Source: an uncultured Eubacteriales bacterium (GTDB lineage Bacteria; Bacillota_A; Clostridia; Oscillospirales; Acutalibacteraceae). Taken from it: 27,707 bases of DNA. Made by a program: the position numbers and the translations under genes. The notes beneath the pieces were generated by a model. It made no database searches, was not told the origin of the DNA, and saw only the letters and a list, made by a program, of their open reading frames with translations. Positions 1 to 8,462 of this stretch are shown one piece after another (within the stretch, counting starts at the first letter, position 1; the number at the start of each line of letters is the position of its first letter). The stretch is from assembly GCA_934454005.1 (NCBI GenBank), contig CAKSGI010000004.1, forward strand, positions 1-27,707, given 5' to 3'.

Positions 1-1140
1 ATTAAGCACTATATTAGGTACCTTTCCATCTGTATGTGCAAGTACTGTCCCTTCAAAAGCTTTTTTATTTATATAAGACATAGATTTTCCTGCAAGAAAA
101 TTAAGTCCATCAATATTTTCAATATCATTTTCTATAAATATATCTTTTTTAGATTTTTCTATAAGCACAACTGTTTCAAACATAATTCTGCTTCCATCTT
201 GAATAAACTGCCCCATTGAATGCAAATCTGTTGAAAAAATTACTGATGTAGGAAATATTCCTTTATTATCTTTTCCTTCACTTTCTCCGTATAATTGTTT
301 CCACCATTCGCACATCATAGAAAAATTAGGTTCATAGCTTACCAAAACCTCTGTGCTTTTTCCTTTTCTATAAAGTATATTCCTAATCGCTGCATATTTA
401 TAACAATCATTTTTTTCTATATTAGGTGTTAAAAAATCTTCTCTAGCTTTTTTCGCACCAAACATAAGATCATCTATATTTGCGCCACTAACAGCTATCG
501 GCAATAACCCTACAGCTGTTAAAACAGAATATCTTCCTCCTATATTATCTGGAACAATAAAGCTTTCATATCCTTCTTTTGTCGCTAATTGTTTTAAAAT
601 TCCTTTTTCCTTATCTGTAGTACAATATATTCTTCTTTTAGCTTCTTCTTTACCATATTTTTTTTCAAGATAATTTTTAAATACTCTAAAAGCAATAGCT
701 GGTTCTGTTGTTGTTCCAGATTTAGAAATCATATTAATCGATACATTTTTTCCTTCACATATAGACAACAATTCATTTAAAGAATCTGAACTAATACTAT
801 TACCAGTAAAATAAATATTCGGTGTGTCCTTACTTAATGAATTATAGTTTTGTGATTTTAAAAACTCTATTGCAGCTCTAGCTCCAAGATAAGACCCGCC
901 TATCCCAATAACAATAAATACATCTGTATCAGATTTTATTTTTTCTGCAACTTTTTTTATTCTTTCGAACTCTTCTTTATCATAATTACAAGGTAAATCT
1001 AACCAACCAAGAAAATCATTTCCAAGACCACTACCTGAATGCAATAATTCATGTGCCACTTTTATCTGAGGTACAATCCCTTCGTACTCCTCAAGGCTTA
1101 TAAAATTATTTAAATATTTATCGTTTAGTCTTGTTGCCAT
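1..1140 (-). CDS. pgi: Glucose-6-phosphate isomerase, 3' end cut by window edge
   Basis: This enzyme interconverts glucose 6-phosphate and fructose 6-phosphate in cytoplasmic glycolysis and gluconeogenesis. I read 380 codons from the ATG at 1138-1140 down to base 1 with no stop. Bacterial Firmicute PGIs are about 450 residues, so roughly 70 C-terminal residues lie outside the window. Visible motifs are GIGGSYLGA (residues 79-87), the sugar-phosphate loop SKSGTTTE (139-146), the PGI signature [14 protein letters not shown] (198-211) and QLYGESEGK near residue 285, which carries the expected catalytic Glu. The final PGI signature with the catalytic Lys is in the missing part. The start is supported by a GGGAGGGAG ribosome binding site a few bases upstream. 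The gene is probably transcribed alone from the promoter at 1171-1199. Identity is very secure. Confidence 0.96.
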   Translation of the reverse strand, partial: MATRLNDKYLNNFISLEEYEGIVPQIKVAHELLHSGSGLGNDFLGWLDLPCNYDKEEFERIKKVAEKIKSDTDVFIVIGIGGSYLGARAAIEFLKSQNYNSLSKDTPNIYFTGNSISSDSLNELLSICEGKNVSINMISKSGTTTEPAIAFRVFKNYLEKKYGKEEAKRRIYCTTDKEKGILKQLATKEGYESFIVPDNIGGRYSVLTAVGLLPIAVSGANIDDLMFGAKKAREDFLTPNIEKNDCYKYAAIRNILYRKGKSTEVLVSYEPNFSMMCEWWKQLYGESEGKDNKGIFPTSVIFSTDLHSMGQFIQDGSRIMFETVVLIEKSKKDIFIENDIENIDGLNFLAGKSMSYINKKAFEGTVLAHTDGKVPNIVLN

Positions 1141-1170
1141 CAATCTCCCTCCCAAAATAACCTTAAGCTT

Positions 1171-1199
1171 ATTTTACAATATATCAAACAGATTTGCAA
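1171..1199 (-). promoter_or_regulatory. Sigma-A-type promoter of pgi
   Basis: Read on the minus strand, TTGCAA (1194-1199) and TAAAAT (1171-1176) are separated by exactly 17 bp and sit about 30 bases above the pgi start. This is inferred from sequence only. Confidence 0.55.
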
Positions 1200-1218
1200 G
1201 GAATAGCACAATATTTAT

Positions 1219-2364
1219 CTATAATTTAAATATCTGACTTGTTAATAAACTTAAAACTGATTTAAAACTGATTTCTTGAACATCAGACAAAGCTGTTACA
1301 CTATACTGTGCCAAAATTTCATTGTCTAAGCTAAACGTAACTGTTCCCAACTTCTGATCTTTATAAACAGGGGCCTCAACTTCTTCTAATAATTCAAGGT
1401 TACTTTTTATGTCTTTTTCTCTTCCTTTAGGAATCAAAAAATCTCCTGACAACCTAACCTGTGTATTCACAGTACTTTCCATTCCATTATTAACTTTTAC
1501 AACAGAATCATAAAATTCTTCTGGCATTATAGGAGAGGTCATCGTAAAATTAGCAAATCCATAATCTAACAGCAACGCTGCATCTCTAAATCTATCTTTT
1601 CCCGTTTTACTTCCTAATACTACAGATATAAGTTCTAAATCATTTCTTTTTGCTGTTGCAGATATACAACTTCCCGCTTCATTCGTTGTTCCAGTTTTCA
1701 AACCTGTTATACCATTATAACTTTTAAGCAATTTATTTGTGTTAACAATTTGTGTCTTTCCGTTTCTCAAATTGTCCATCCAAATAGAAGTATAATTATA
1801 TATTATTTTGTGTTTTATTAATTCTCTCGACATTAAAGCGACATCATGTGCAGAGGTTAAATGACCTTCTTCATCTAACCCATTACAATTTTTAAATACA
1901 GTATCATTCATATTTAATGCCTTAGCCTTAGCATTCATATTATCTACAAATGTATCTTCCGATCCTGCAACATATTCTGCTAAAGCTACAGCCGCATCAT
2001 TTGCAGATGCAACAACTGTTGCCTTTATAAGATCATTAACACTCATAACTTCTCCTTCTTCAAGCCATATATCAGATCCACCCATAGAAGACGCATGAGC
2101 ACTAGCTGTTACATTATCGTCTAAAGATATTTCTCCGGAATCTATAGCTTCCATTATTAAAATAAGTGTCATCACTTTTGTAATAGAAGCACAAGCTCTT
2201 ATTTCATGAGAGTTTTTTTCATATAATATTTTACCTGTTTTCGCCTCCATTAAAACAGCTGATGGTGCTGTTATTTCCTCATCACTTATAGCCAATGCAG
2301 ATAAACTACTTACAAATAATAAAACGCAAGATATAAACACACAAATAAATTTCAGTATTTTCAT
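1219..2364 (-). CDS. dacF: D-alanyl-D-alanine carboxypeptidase (class A low-molecular-weight PBP, DacF/PBP5 type)
   Basis: This is a secreted, membrane-tethered serine peptidase that trims the terminal D-Ala from peptidoglycan stem peptides. The 381 residues begin with a signal peptide (Lys-rich start, hydrophobic core 5-20, likely cleavage after LSALA near 25). All three active-site motifs are present: SITK (Ser60, Lys63), SAN (120-122) and KTGT (223-226). A beta-rich C-terminal domain follows. The last 20 residues look amphipathic (SFKSVLSLLTSQIFKL), the usual membrane anchor of this family. AGGAGG precedes the ATG. In Bacillus, dacF sits with the spoIIA genes. Here it stands alone behind glnA, so a specific sporulation role cannot be assumed and the dacF name is by similarity only. 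Confidence 0.93.
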   Translation of the reverse strand: MKILKFICVFISCVLLFVSSLSALAISDEEITAPSAVLMEAKTGKILYEKNSHEIRACASITKVMTLILIMEAIDSGEISLDDNVTASAHASSMGGSDIWLEEGEVMSVNDLIKATVVASANDAAVALAEYVAGSEDTFVDNMNAKAKALNMNDTVFKNCNGLDEEGHLTSAHDVALMSRELIKHKIIYNYTSIWMDNLRNGKTQIVNTNKLLKSYNGITGLKTGTTNEAGSCISATAKRNDLELISVVLGSKTGKDRFRDAALLLDYGFANFTMTSPIMPEEFYDSVVKVNNGMESTVNTQVRLSGDFLIPKGREKDIKSNLELLEEVEAPVYKDQKLGTVTFSLDNEILAQYSVTALSDVQEISFKSVLSLLTSQIFKL

Positions 2365-2500
2365 AATACTGTATACCTCCTAAATTATTAAATAAACATT
2401 AATATTTTATAAATAACTATGCTTGTAAACTTTCATCTATTCTAATAAAGTTATTAAGAAGGTATATCATAATTAAATTCATTTGTTCATATAAAAAAAT

Positions 2501-3841
2501 TTAATATCTATATAAATAACTTTCTATTTCCCATTTAGTAATTTGGCTTCTATAACATTTCCACTCTGATTCTTTATATGCTACATATTTCTCAAATGCA
2601 TGATTTCCTAAAGTTTCTCTTACAATATTATCACTTTTCATTGCTCTAATTGCTCTTGCTAAATTTTGTGGTATATTTTCAATTCCCATAGCTTTTCTTT
2701 CTTTTTCAGTCATTTTAAAGACATTGCTCCCTACTTGTGGTGGTGGCAACAAATCTTTTTTTATTCCATCAAGACCCGCAGCAAGGCAAATAGCTAAGGC
2801 TAAATATGGATTAGCCGCCGGATCAGGATTTCTAAGTTCCAATCTTGTGCTTTCTCCACGTGCTGCAGGAATTCTAACTAATGGACTCCTATTCTTAGCA
2901 GACCATGCTATATGAATAGGTGCCTCAAATCCCGGAACTAGTCTTTTATAAGAATTTACAATCGGATTAGTAATACCAGTTAAAGCCTTTGCATGCTTCA
3001 TTATCCCTGCAATAAAGTTATATGCAATCCTACTTAAACCATTTTCATCTTTCTTATCATAAAACGCATTTTTGCCGTTTTTTGAAAGTGACATATTGAT
3101 ATGCATTCCAGAACCAGCTATACCAAATATAGGTTTTGGCATAAATGTTGCATGTAAACCGTGTTTATCTGCAATAGATTTTACCGCTAATTTAAAACTC
3201 ATTATATTATCCGCTGCATTTAAGGCTTCTCCATATTTAAAATCTATCTCATGCTGTCCAGGTGCGCATTCGTGGTGAGAAGCCTCTATTTCAAATCCCA
3301 TATCTTCAAGAGTTATACATATATCTCTTCTTGCCTCTTCTCCTTTGTCTACAGGTCCTAATTCAAAATATCCTCCTTGATCTATAGTTTGCGTAGTAGG
3401 CCTGTTGTTTTCATCTGTTTGAAACAAAAAGAATTCACATTCGGGACCTACATTTAAAGTATACCCCATTTCCAAAGCTTGATTTATAACTTTTCTTAAT
3501 ATATATCTAGGGTCACCTTCAAAAGGAGTACCATCCGGATTATATACATCACAAATTATTCTTGCCACTTTTCCATGTGTTTCATTCCATGGATAAACCA
3601 TAAATGTATCGTAGTCCGGATATAAATACATATCCGACTCCTCAATCCTTACAAAACCTTCTATAGATGATCCATCAAACATACATTTATTATCTAATGC
3701 CTTATCTAGTTGAGTTTTAGTTATTGCAACATTCTTACAGGCTCCAAAAATGTCAGTAAACTGTAACCGAATGAATCTAATATCCTCATCACTAACTATT
3801 CTTAGAATATCTTCTTTTGTATATTTGTTTTTTCTTATCAT
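2501..3841 (-). CDS. glnA: Glutamine synthetase type I (alpha)
   Basis: This enzyme makes glutamine from glutamate, ammonia and ATP as a cytoplasmic dodecamer. It has 446 residues, close to the roughly 444 of Bacillus GlnA. Visible are the N-terminal beta-grasp segment with [20 protein letters not shown], the metal/glutamate-site motif GPECEFFLF, the ATP-site region with [14 protein letters not shown], and the conserved [21 protein letters not shown] with [12 protein letters not shown]. The C-terminal segment that carries the adenylylated Tyr in beta-type enzymes is not recognisable, so control is expected by feedback inhibition rather than adenylylation. The start has a strong AGAGGAGG ribosome binding site. 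No glnR or P-II gene is adjacent. A promoter with an extended -10 lies at 3908-3936. Confidence 0.97.
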   Translation of the reverse strand: MIRKNKYTKEDILRIVSDEDIRFIRLQFTDIFGACKNVAITKTQLDKALDNKCMFDGSSIEGFVRIEESDMYLYPDYDTFMVYPWNETHGKVARIICDVYNPDGTPFEGDPRYILRKVINQALEMGYTLNVGPECEFFLFQTDENNRPTTQTIDQGGYFELGPVDKGEEARRDICITLEDMGFEIEASHHECAPGQHEIDFKYGEALNAADNIMSFKLAVKSIADKHGLHATFMPKPIFGIAGSGMHINMSLSKNGKNAFYDKKDENGLSRIAYNFIAGIMKHAKALTGITNPIVNSYKRLVPGFEAPIHIAWSAKNRSPLVRIPAARGESTRLELRNPDPAANPYLALAICLAAGLDGIKKDLLPPPQVGSNVFKMTEKERKAMGIENIPQNLARAIRAMKSDNIVRETLGNHAFEKYVAYKESEWKCYRSQITKWEIESYLYRY

Positions 3842-3907
3842 AATGTGTTCCTCCTCTAAACTACAAAATAAAGCTTACTTAACACTATTTCAAAAACAAT
3901 TTTAATA

Positions 3908-3936
3908 ATTTTAGCACTAATTAAAAAATTTAGCAA
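3908..3936 (-). promoter_or_regulatory. Extended -10 promoter of glnA
   Basis: On the minus strand TTGCTA (3931-3936) is followed after 17 bp by TAAAAT (3908-3913), preceded by TGC, which is an extended -10. The leader is about 60 bases long. I did not find a TnrA/GlnR-type TGTNAN7TNACA operator in it. Confidence 0.55.
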
Positions 3937-4049
3937 TTATAAATATAAAATATTTACCGCATTTTTATGTTTTATTTGCAAAAAATATTAAAGAAATTTT
4001 TTAAGAAAGGATATTAGAGAATAGTATGTCTCTATAAAGGTAAAATAAT

Positions 4050-4205
4050 ATGGAAAAAAATAATAAGCAAAAAAATGATCTTCCAAACAGAGTTACTATA
4101 CCTGTAACTTATCCAGACACAAGATATCCCAAAACCAACACTGCTAAACCATCAGATGAAAACGTAATTCGTGCAAAAGAATGGGTTGAATTTGACAAAC
4201 TATAA
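4050..4205 (+). CDS. Small (51 aa) hydrophilic protein, possibly DUF3787 / clostridial spore-surface family
   Basis: This short ORF has an ATG at 4050, AAAGG nine bases upstream and a TAA stop at 4203-4205. The product is Lys/Asn-rich and fully hydrophilic, with no signal peptide or membrane segment. It contains NRVTIPVTYPD in the middle and ends VIRAKEWVEFDKL. That layout resembles, from memory, the small clostridial DUF3787 proteins (a V-x-IP segment plus a terminal AKEWV-D/E-x-x-K), some of which are described as spore surface proteins. The family link is an inference. The gene lies between divergently transcribed glnA and mntP and has no partner gene. A small hairpin (AGAGA 4016-4020 with TCTCT 4029-4033) sits just before its ribosome binding site. 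Confidence 0.6.
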   Translation: MEKNNKQKNDLPNRVTIPVTYPDTRYPKTNTAKPSDENVIRAKEWVEFDKL

Positions 4206-4232
4206 AAAATATAATAATAAAAATGCTAATTA

Positions 4233-4261
4233 TTGACTAATCTTGCTATACAATATACAAT
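4233..4261 (+). promoter_or_regulatory. Sigma-A-type promoter upstream of mntP
   Basis: TTGACT (4233-4238) and TACAAT (4256-4261) are separated by 17 bp. Transcription would begin near 4268, only about 20-50 bases before the mntP coding region. That leaves no room for a yybP-ykoY manganese riboswitch, and none is recognisable. Confidence 0.55.
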
Positions 4262-4317
4262 AATAACCATAATTATTGCTTAGTAGTTAATCAATCTTTT
4301 GGGGTATTGCTATTGGA

Positions 4318-4860
4318 TTGGCCATGGATGCATTTGCTGTATCCATGGCTAAATCCGCAAACACAACAAAATTAAATAAAGTTTCTGAGATAAAAATGGC
4401 TTTATTTTTTGGAGCATTTCAGTTTTTTATGCCGATAATTGGTTGGACTATTGGTAAATCCGGTGAACAATGTATCGACAAAATTGATCATTGGATTGCT
4501 TTAGTATTATTAGGATATATAGGCATAAAAATGGTTTATGCTTCGCTTATCAAAAAGAAAAACAATATTCTAGAAACTAATAATAATCTAGACCTTAAAA
4601 CACTAACCATTCTATCATTAGCAACAAGCATAGATGCCTTAGCTACTGGAATAATATTGCCTACTGCTGTTGGTGCAAATACTGCATTGTTAATGTTTTT
4701 TTCCACAAGTTTAATAGGAATCATCACCTTTTTAATATCTATGATTGGTATATCTATAGGTAAAAAATTTGGTATATTATTCGCATCAAAAGCTGAATTA
4801 GTCGGAGGATTGGTTTTAGTCTCTATAGGTATTAAAATATTCATCGAACACAATTATTAA
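4318..4860 (+). CDS. mntP: Manganese efflux pump MntP family, start codon uncertain
   Basis: This is a six-helix inner-membrane exporter of Mn2+. The hallmark helix-1 motif GLAMDAFAVSMAK is present, as is the repeat-related LATSIDALATGI in the second half (family signature Asp in each repeat). Other hydrophobic helices are evident throughout, including VLVSIGIKIFIEHN at the C-terminus. The first usable start in this frame is TTG at 4318, giving 180 residues. However, the frame stays open back to 4291 and encodes SIFWGIAIGL, which looks like the normal first half of helix 1 and ends directly at a TAA stop (4288-4290). The true start may therefore be a rare codon upstream, or the gene may have lost its start. 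GGGG at 4301-4304 is the only ribosome-binding-site-like sequence. Function of the family is certain; whether this copy is translated well is not. Confidence 0.78.
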   Translation: MAMDAFAVSMAKSANTTKLNKVSEIKMALFFGAFQFFMPIIGWTIGKSGEQCIDKIDHWIALVLLGYIGIKMVYASLIKKKNNILETNNNLDLKTLTILSLATSIDALATGIILPTAVGANTALLMFFSTSLIGIITFLISMIGISIGKKFGILFASKAELVGGLVLVSIGIKIFIEHNY

Positions 4861-4887
4861 AAAACTATAAAACAACAATTATAAAAA

Positions 4888-4904
4888 CAGTTTATTAAAA
4901 ACTG
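4888..4904 (+). terminator. Weak hairpin after mntP
   Basis: CAGTTT (4888-4893) pairs with AAACTG (4899-4904) across a 5-base loop, followed by a T-rich stretch ACTCTTCTTTATT. It is a poor but possible terminator. The rest of the mntP-spoVT gap (4905-5153) is very AT-rich, and I see no gene in it. Confidence 0.3.
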
Positions 4905-5153
4905 ACTCTTCTTTATTCTAGAAAAAAGCTTAATATCATCCTTTTTTAATTTTAAAATTTAAAAAACTACAAACTTTTAAAAATATTTTTTACAAATCGC
5001 ATAAATTTATAATTAAAACAAATAATAGATTTGGAAAATAAACAAAAACGTTCTTACTAAATTATAAGCAATAAAAAGTTTTATTAATAAAACTGACAAA
5101 TATTTTAAGGTCAGAAAAGTATACGATAAAAATATTATTAAAGGATTGATTAT

Positions 5154-5699
5154 ATGAAAGCTACAGGCATAGTTAGAAGAATCGACGATCTTGGTCGTGT
5201 TGTTATCCCAAAAGAAATAAGAAGAACCCTTAGAATCCGTGAAGGTGACCCTTTGGAAATATACACAGATACTGATGGAGAAGTTATATTTAAAAAATAT
5301 TCTCCAATAGGTGAAATATCAGAATTTGCATCAGAATATGCGGATGTTCTTGCAAGAATATCGTCATTACCAACACTAATATCTGATAGAGATCACATAG
5401 TAGCAGTAGCAGGTGTGTCCAAAAAAGAATTCTTAGAAAGAAGAATTACCCCTACACTAGAAGACATCATGGAAGAAAGAAGGAGTTTTGTTACCAGCCG
5501 TGAAAACAGGAACTATTTATATCCAATTGAAGGTATAGATAAACCTGCTGTAATAGCATATCCTATTATAGCTTCCGGCGATGTCACTGGATCTGTAATA
5601 ATGTTATCAGATAATTCATCCAACAGCTTTCCAACGGAAACTGAAATTAAATTAGCTCAAACTGCTGCTGCATTTTTAGGAAAACAAATGGAAGAGTAA
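5154..5699 (+). CDS. spoVT: Stage V sporulation protein T, AbrB-type transcription regulator
   Basis: SpoVT is the forespore regulator that adjusts sigma-G-dependent gene expression and affects spore germination properties. The 181 residues match the family's usual length. The N-terminal swapped-hairpin AbrB DNA-binding domain spans about 1-50, with the near-invariant MKATGIVRRIDDLGRVVIPK and IRRTLRIREGD. The rest (about 60-180) is the GAF-like C-terminal domain, with GDVTGSVIMLS near its end. The start has AAAGG eight bases upstream. It is transcribed alone. An inverted repeat CTGAC/GTCAG (5093-5114) lies about 40 bases upstream, but I could not identify a convincing sigma-G promoter. Its presence is the clearest sign that the host forms endospores. 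Confidence 0.96.
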   Translation: MKATGIVRRIDDLGRVVIPKEIRRTLRIREGDPLEIYTDTDGEVIFKKYSPIGEISEFASEYADVLARISSLPTLISDRDHIVAVAGVSKKEFLERRITPTLEDIMEERRSFVTSRENRNYLYPIEGIDKPAVIAYPIIASGDVTGSVIMLSDNSSNSFPTETEIKLAQTAAAFLGKQMEE

Positions 5700-5710
5700 A
5701 TAAAATTTAA

Positions 5711-5751
5711 AGAGGTTGTCGTCTATAATTTAATTTTTTGCGACAGCCTCT
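5711..5751. terminator. Hairpin between convergent spoVT and the 40-aa peptide gene
   Basis: AGAGGTTGTCG (5711-5721) pairs with CGACAGCCTCT (5741-5751) in an 11-bp stem with one G-U pair when read as plus-strand RNA. The loop is 19 bases. On the minus strand the 3' arm is followed by TTAAATTTTATTT. It sits exactly between two converging genes, so it probably ends transcription from one or both sides. It shares its arm sequence with the hairpin at 8892-8935. Confidence 0.6.
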
Positions 5752-5788
5752 AAATAATAAATATGTACATTAATATAAAATATTAAAA

Positions 5789-5911
5789 TTAACAAGCGGA
5801 AACAGCAGTAACTATAACTCCTCCAATAAGAAGTAACGCACAAACACAAGATACTATCTTAATGAGTAAGTTTCTTGATCTACCAGTCCTATTGTAAACA
5901 TTCTTTGACAT
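5789..5911 (-). CDS. 40-residue single-pass membrane peptide
   Basis: This is a short ORF with an ATG at 5909-5911, a purine-rich AAAGGAAG about 14 bases upstream and a TAA stop at 5789-5791. The product has a basic, polar N-terminus (MSKNVYNRTGRSRN, residues 1-14), one hydrophobic helix (about 15-37) and a C-terminal Cys. A second pair of Cys lies inside the helix (residues 22 and 24). It could be a small membrane subunit or a secreted-peptide precursor. I do not recognise a family. It begins 28 bases after the end of the ABC transporter ATPase gene on the same strand, so it is probably the last gene of that operon. The coding call rests on start, ribosome binding site and sensible hydropathy only. 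Confidence 0.55.
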   Translation of the reverse strand: MSKNVYNRTGRSRNLLIKIVSCVCALLLIGGVIVTAVSAC

Positions 5912-5939
5912 ACCTATAAAAACACTTCCTTTACATATA

Positions 5940-6638
5940 CTATAGTGTATTAATTATATCAATTAATTTTTCCCTATATTCTTCCAAAAATTTTTTATTA
6001 CCTAATTTTTTCTCATAACTTAAATTTATTTCTAAATATCCCTTTAGATTTAACGGTAAATTCGAAAAAACATATATTTTATCAGATAGCGCTAACGCTT
6101 CGTTGATGCTATGTGTTATTAAAATATTAGGCTTATTTTCTCTTTTTTTCATAATTAAATCCATCATATTGTCTTTTGAATTAGAGTCCAGACCCTTCAA
6201 CGGTTCATCCAATATAAGAATATCTGAGTCGTACACAAGAGCTCTTGCAATTGATACTTTTCTGCGCATTCCTCCGCTTAGTTCATCAGGATTTTTATAA
6301 GCAAATTCCTTAAGTCCAACTGATTCAAGAATATCGTCTGCAACCATATTACTGTCCTTAGATTTAATAACTGATTTAATATTTTCTTTTACAGTTATCC
6401 ATGGAATTAGTCTATCATCCTGAAAAACAAATGATACATTAGTTCTATCGTCAATACCAATTATTTCACCTGAATCTGGCTTTAAAATTCCTGCTAAAAT
6501 ATTTACTAACGTTGTTTTTCCACAACCAGATGGACCAAATATACATACCGTTCCATTTGCTGATAATTTAAGTGAAAAATTATCTATCACTACTATATCA
6601 CTAAACCTTTTAGTGATATTTTTCAACTCTATTTCCAT
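5940..6638 (-). CDS. ABC transporter ATP-binding protein, nitrate/sulfonate/taurine class
   Basis: This is the cytoplasmic ATPase powering import through the permease encoded just upstream. All motor motifs are visible in its 232 residues: Walker A GPSGCGKT (35-42), Q-loop Gln73 in FVFQDDR, signature LSGGM (120-124), Walker B LILDEP (141-146) and the switch His in ITHS (176). The overall form is that of SsuB/TauB/NrtD-like proteins. Substrate cannot be told from the ATPase. The gene starts 9 bases after the permease stop codon, so the two are translationally close. No extra C-terminal regulatory domain is present. Confidence 0.9.
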   Translation of the reverse strand: MEIELKNITKRFSDIVVIDNFSLKLSANGTVCIFGPSGCGKTTLVNILAGILKPDSGEIIGIDDRTNVSFVFQDDRLIPWITVKENIKSVIKSKDSNMVADDILESVGLKEFAYKNPDELSGGMRRKVSIARALVYDSDILILDEPLKGLDSNSKDNMMDLIMKKRENKPNILITHSINEALALSDKIYVFSNLPLNLKGYLEINLSYEKKLGNKKFLEEYREKLIDIINTL

Positions 6639-6647
6639 TCATATTCC

Positions 6648-7442
6648 TCAGTTAAAAAAATTATATTTACAAGAAATTTTCTTCATAACTTTATTTATAG
6701 TGTTCTCCAATATAATACTAAAAAAAACAACCACCACTGTAAATGAAAATAAATCTATAGTTTCTATATACATTTTAGATTTATATATCTCAGAACCTAT
6801 TGAATTTTTTGTATTTCCAATAACCTCTGCCGCTATACCTGCCTTCCACGAAAATCCTAGAGCTGTGGTGCATGCAGCAGTAAAATACGGCATAATAGAA
6901 GGTATAAATATTTTTTTTATTTTTGAAATACGGTTAAATTTAAATACTTTTGCCATCTCTAAAAGTTTTTTATCAGTTTTTATAATTCCATATGTAACGT
7001 TTGTCCATACAATAGGTATTACCATTAATGTTGAAATAAACACAGGTACTATACCAGACTTCAACCATACTAAAGCTAAAATAATAAATGATGCAACCGG
7101 TGTTGCCTTTATTAAGCTAATAATTGGTTTTAATAAGTCTTTAGCTACATTAGAATAACAAGTAAGTACCGCTAATAATATTCCAAAGATAATACCTAAT
7201 AAAAACCCTGCCAATACCCTAATCATAGAAAAAATAACACTATTCCAAAAACTATTCATTTTTGCAAGTTCAAGCAATCTAAAAAATACATGTATCGGAG
7301 AAACTACTAAAATATCTTTATTGATTATTAAATATATAATCTGCCAAACAAGCATCCAAAATAATAATACAAATAAACCTTTTATTAACGGATACTTATT
7401 AATAAAATTTAATTTACTCTTTATAATAGTAAAAATCTTCAC
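6648..7442 (-). CDS. ABC transporter permease, nitrate/sulfonate/taurine class
   Basis: This is an integral membrane channel subunit with about six hydrophobic helices. The EAA-type coupling loop is recognisable in KVFKFNRISKIKKIFIPSIM, and a TauC/SsuC-like region with GFSWKAGIAAEVIG follows. I chose the GTG at 7440-7442 because GGGGGGAAG lies about ten bases upstream. A TTG at 7475 would add 11 residues but has no good ribosome binding site. With the GTG start the gene overlaps the end of the binding-protein gene by 29 bases, typical of a tightly coupled operon. The product is 264 residues, near the family's usual 250-270. The substrate is unknown. Confidence 0.87.
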   Translation of the reverse strand: MKIFTIIKSKLNFINKYPLIKGLFVLLFWMLVWQIIYLIINKDILVVSPIHVFFRLLELAKMNSFWNSVIFSMIRVLAGFLLGIIFGILLAVLTCYSNVAKDLLKPIISLIKATPVASFIILALVWLKSGIVPVFISTLMVIPIVWTNVTYGIIKTDKKLLEMAKVFKFNRISKIKKIFIPSIMPYFTAACTTALGFSWKAGIAAEVIGNTKNSIGSEIYKSKMYIETIDLFSFTVVVVFFSIILENTINKVMKKISCKYNFFN

Positions 7443-8409
7443 CAGGAGTCTTCCCCCCAACTGATTTAGGATCAAACTTAAATAACGTGTCCAAAAACCC
7501 CTTAGTCTTCGATCTCATTTCCTCACCATCAATGTAAACTATATTACAATTAGGTATTGCTAATCTTGCAATATCTCTAGGCATTATATCATAAGTCTCT
7601 GATAATACTGACACTTCTTCGATATTGTTATTTGTAAACTCAACAGACTTTTTATATTCGTTTAAAAATTTATTTAAGGCTTCCTTGTTGTTTTCTGCGA
7701 AATTTTTTCTAACAACTATACACCCCATAGCTAACGAACTATCATTTTTCACTATATTATCCCATTCTCTTGTAAGATCAACTGAAATTTTTATATTTGG
7801 GTTTTTACTTTTAACTTGTGTTACAAACGGTTCTGGTAAAAGACCTATTTTACATTGTCCAGAAATCATTAAAGATGCAAGTTCCGAATGTTCAGTTTTA
7901 TACTCTATATTTACGTCACTATTAGGACTTAAACCATTACTACTTAATATAAAATCCATTGCATATTCTGGAACCGAACCCTGCCCTGAAACATATAAAA
8001 TTTTATTTTTTAAATCAGACACATTATTTACATTTTCTGATTCATCTGCTAAAACGTATAAAACACCTAATGTATTTAAAGTTACTATCTGTATATCACC
8101 AGAAGATTTGTTGTAAAGCGTAGAAGCTAAATTAGTTGGTAACGCTGCTATATCCATTTCACCATTAGAAAGTTCTGCAACAATTTGTGAAGGATCTGTA
8201 CGCACAGAGACATTATAATTATTTGATAAAGAATCACCTTTTGAATCATCTATTAGCTTTAAGGCTCCTAGCCCCGAAGGTCCTTTTAAAACTGCAATAT
8301 TTACGTTTATTTTATTAGAATAAGTTTTGTTATCTTTGCTGCAAGAAGTAAGAAGAATAATAAAAATTACAGATAAAAATAATAATACAATTTTTTTTGT
8401 AAAGCTCAT
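7414..8409 (-). CDS. ABC transporter substrate-binding lipoprotein (NMT1/SsuA-like)
   Basis: This is an extracytoplasmic binding protein anchored as a lipoprotein. The hydrophobic signal ends in the lipobox LLTSC with Cys23. The mature part has features of the nitrate/sulfonate/taurine binding-protein fold: an early strand with IAVLKGPSGLGALKL, then a hinge region with NGEMDIAALPTNLAS, and a second lobe with SGQGSVPEYAMDFIL. At 331 residues it is the usual size. AGGAG precedes the ATG. The ligand cannot be deduced; sulfonates, pyrimidine-like thiamine precursors and similar small molecules are all bound by relatives. The gene is first in the transporter operon and starts only about 50 bases after the end of RNase P RNA, with no clear promoter between. 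Confidence 0.88.
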   Translation of the reverse strand: MSFTKKIVLLFLSVIFIILLTSCSKDNKTYSNKINVNIAVLKGPSGLGALKLIDDSKGDSLSNNYNVSVRTDPSQIVAELSNGEMDIAALPTNLASTLYNKSSGDIQIVTLNTLGVLYVLADESENVNNVSDLKNKILYVSGQGSVPEYAMDFILSSNGLSPNSDVNIEYKTEHSELASLMISGQCKIGLLPEPFVTQVKSKNPNIKISVDLTREWDNIVKNDSSLAMGCIVVRKNFAENNKEALNKFLNEYKKSVEFTNNNIEEVSVLSETYDIMPRDIARLAIPNCNIVYIDGEEMRSKTKGFLDTLFKFDPKSVGGKTPGEDFYYYKE

Positions 8410-8462
8410 ATTAAGATTCTCCTAATTTTTAAAACTTTTTTCAACAGCACGGATTAAATCCG

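Noticed and set aside
34..219. 61-codon plus-strand ORF at the left edge
   Set aside because: It is antisense to pgi, low in complexity (Phe/Tyr/Lys) and has no supporting signal.
3842..4317. Possible riboswitch upstream of glnA or mntP (glutamine or Mn2+ type)
   Set aside because: Both leaders are short once promoters are placed, and no conserved riboswitch core was recognised.
4536..4853. 105-codon minus-strand ORF
   Set aside because: It is a shadow of mntP, with repetitive Ile/Asn composition mirroring the helix codons.
5093..5153. Sigma-G promoter for spoVT
   Set aside because: GTATACGATAA looked suggestive, but no -35/-10 pair with acceptable spacing could be matched, so none is annotated.
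6613..7158. 181-codon plus-strand ORF opposite the ABC permease gene
   Set aside because: It is the antisense of an AT-rich membrane-protein gene with clear homology motifs; it has no ribosome binding site and an implausible composition.
7625..8116. 163-codon plus-strand ORF opposite the binding lipoprotein gene
   Set aside because: It lies wholly inside a well-supported gene on the other strand, and no family features are seen.
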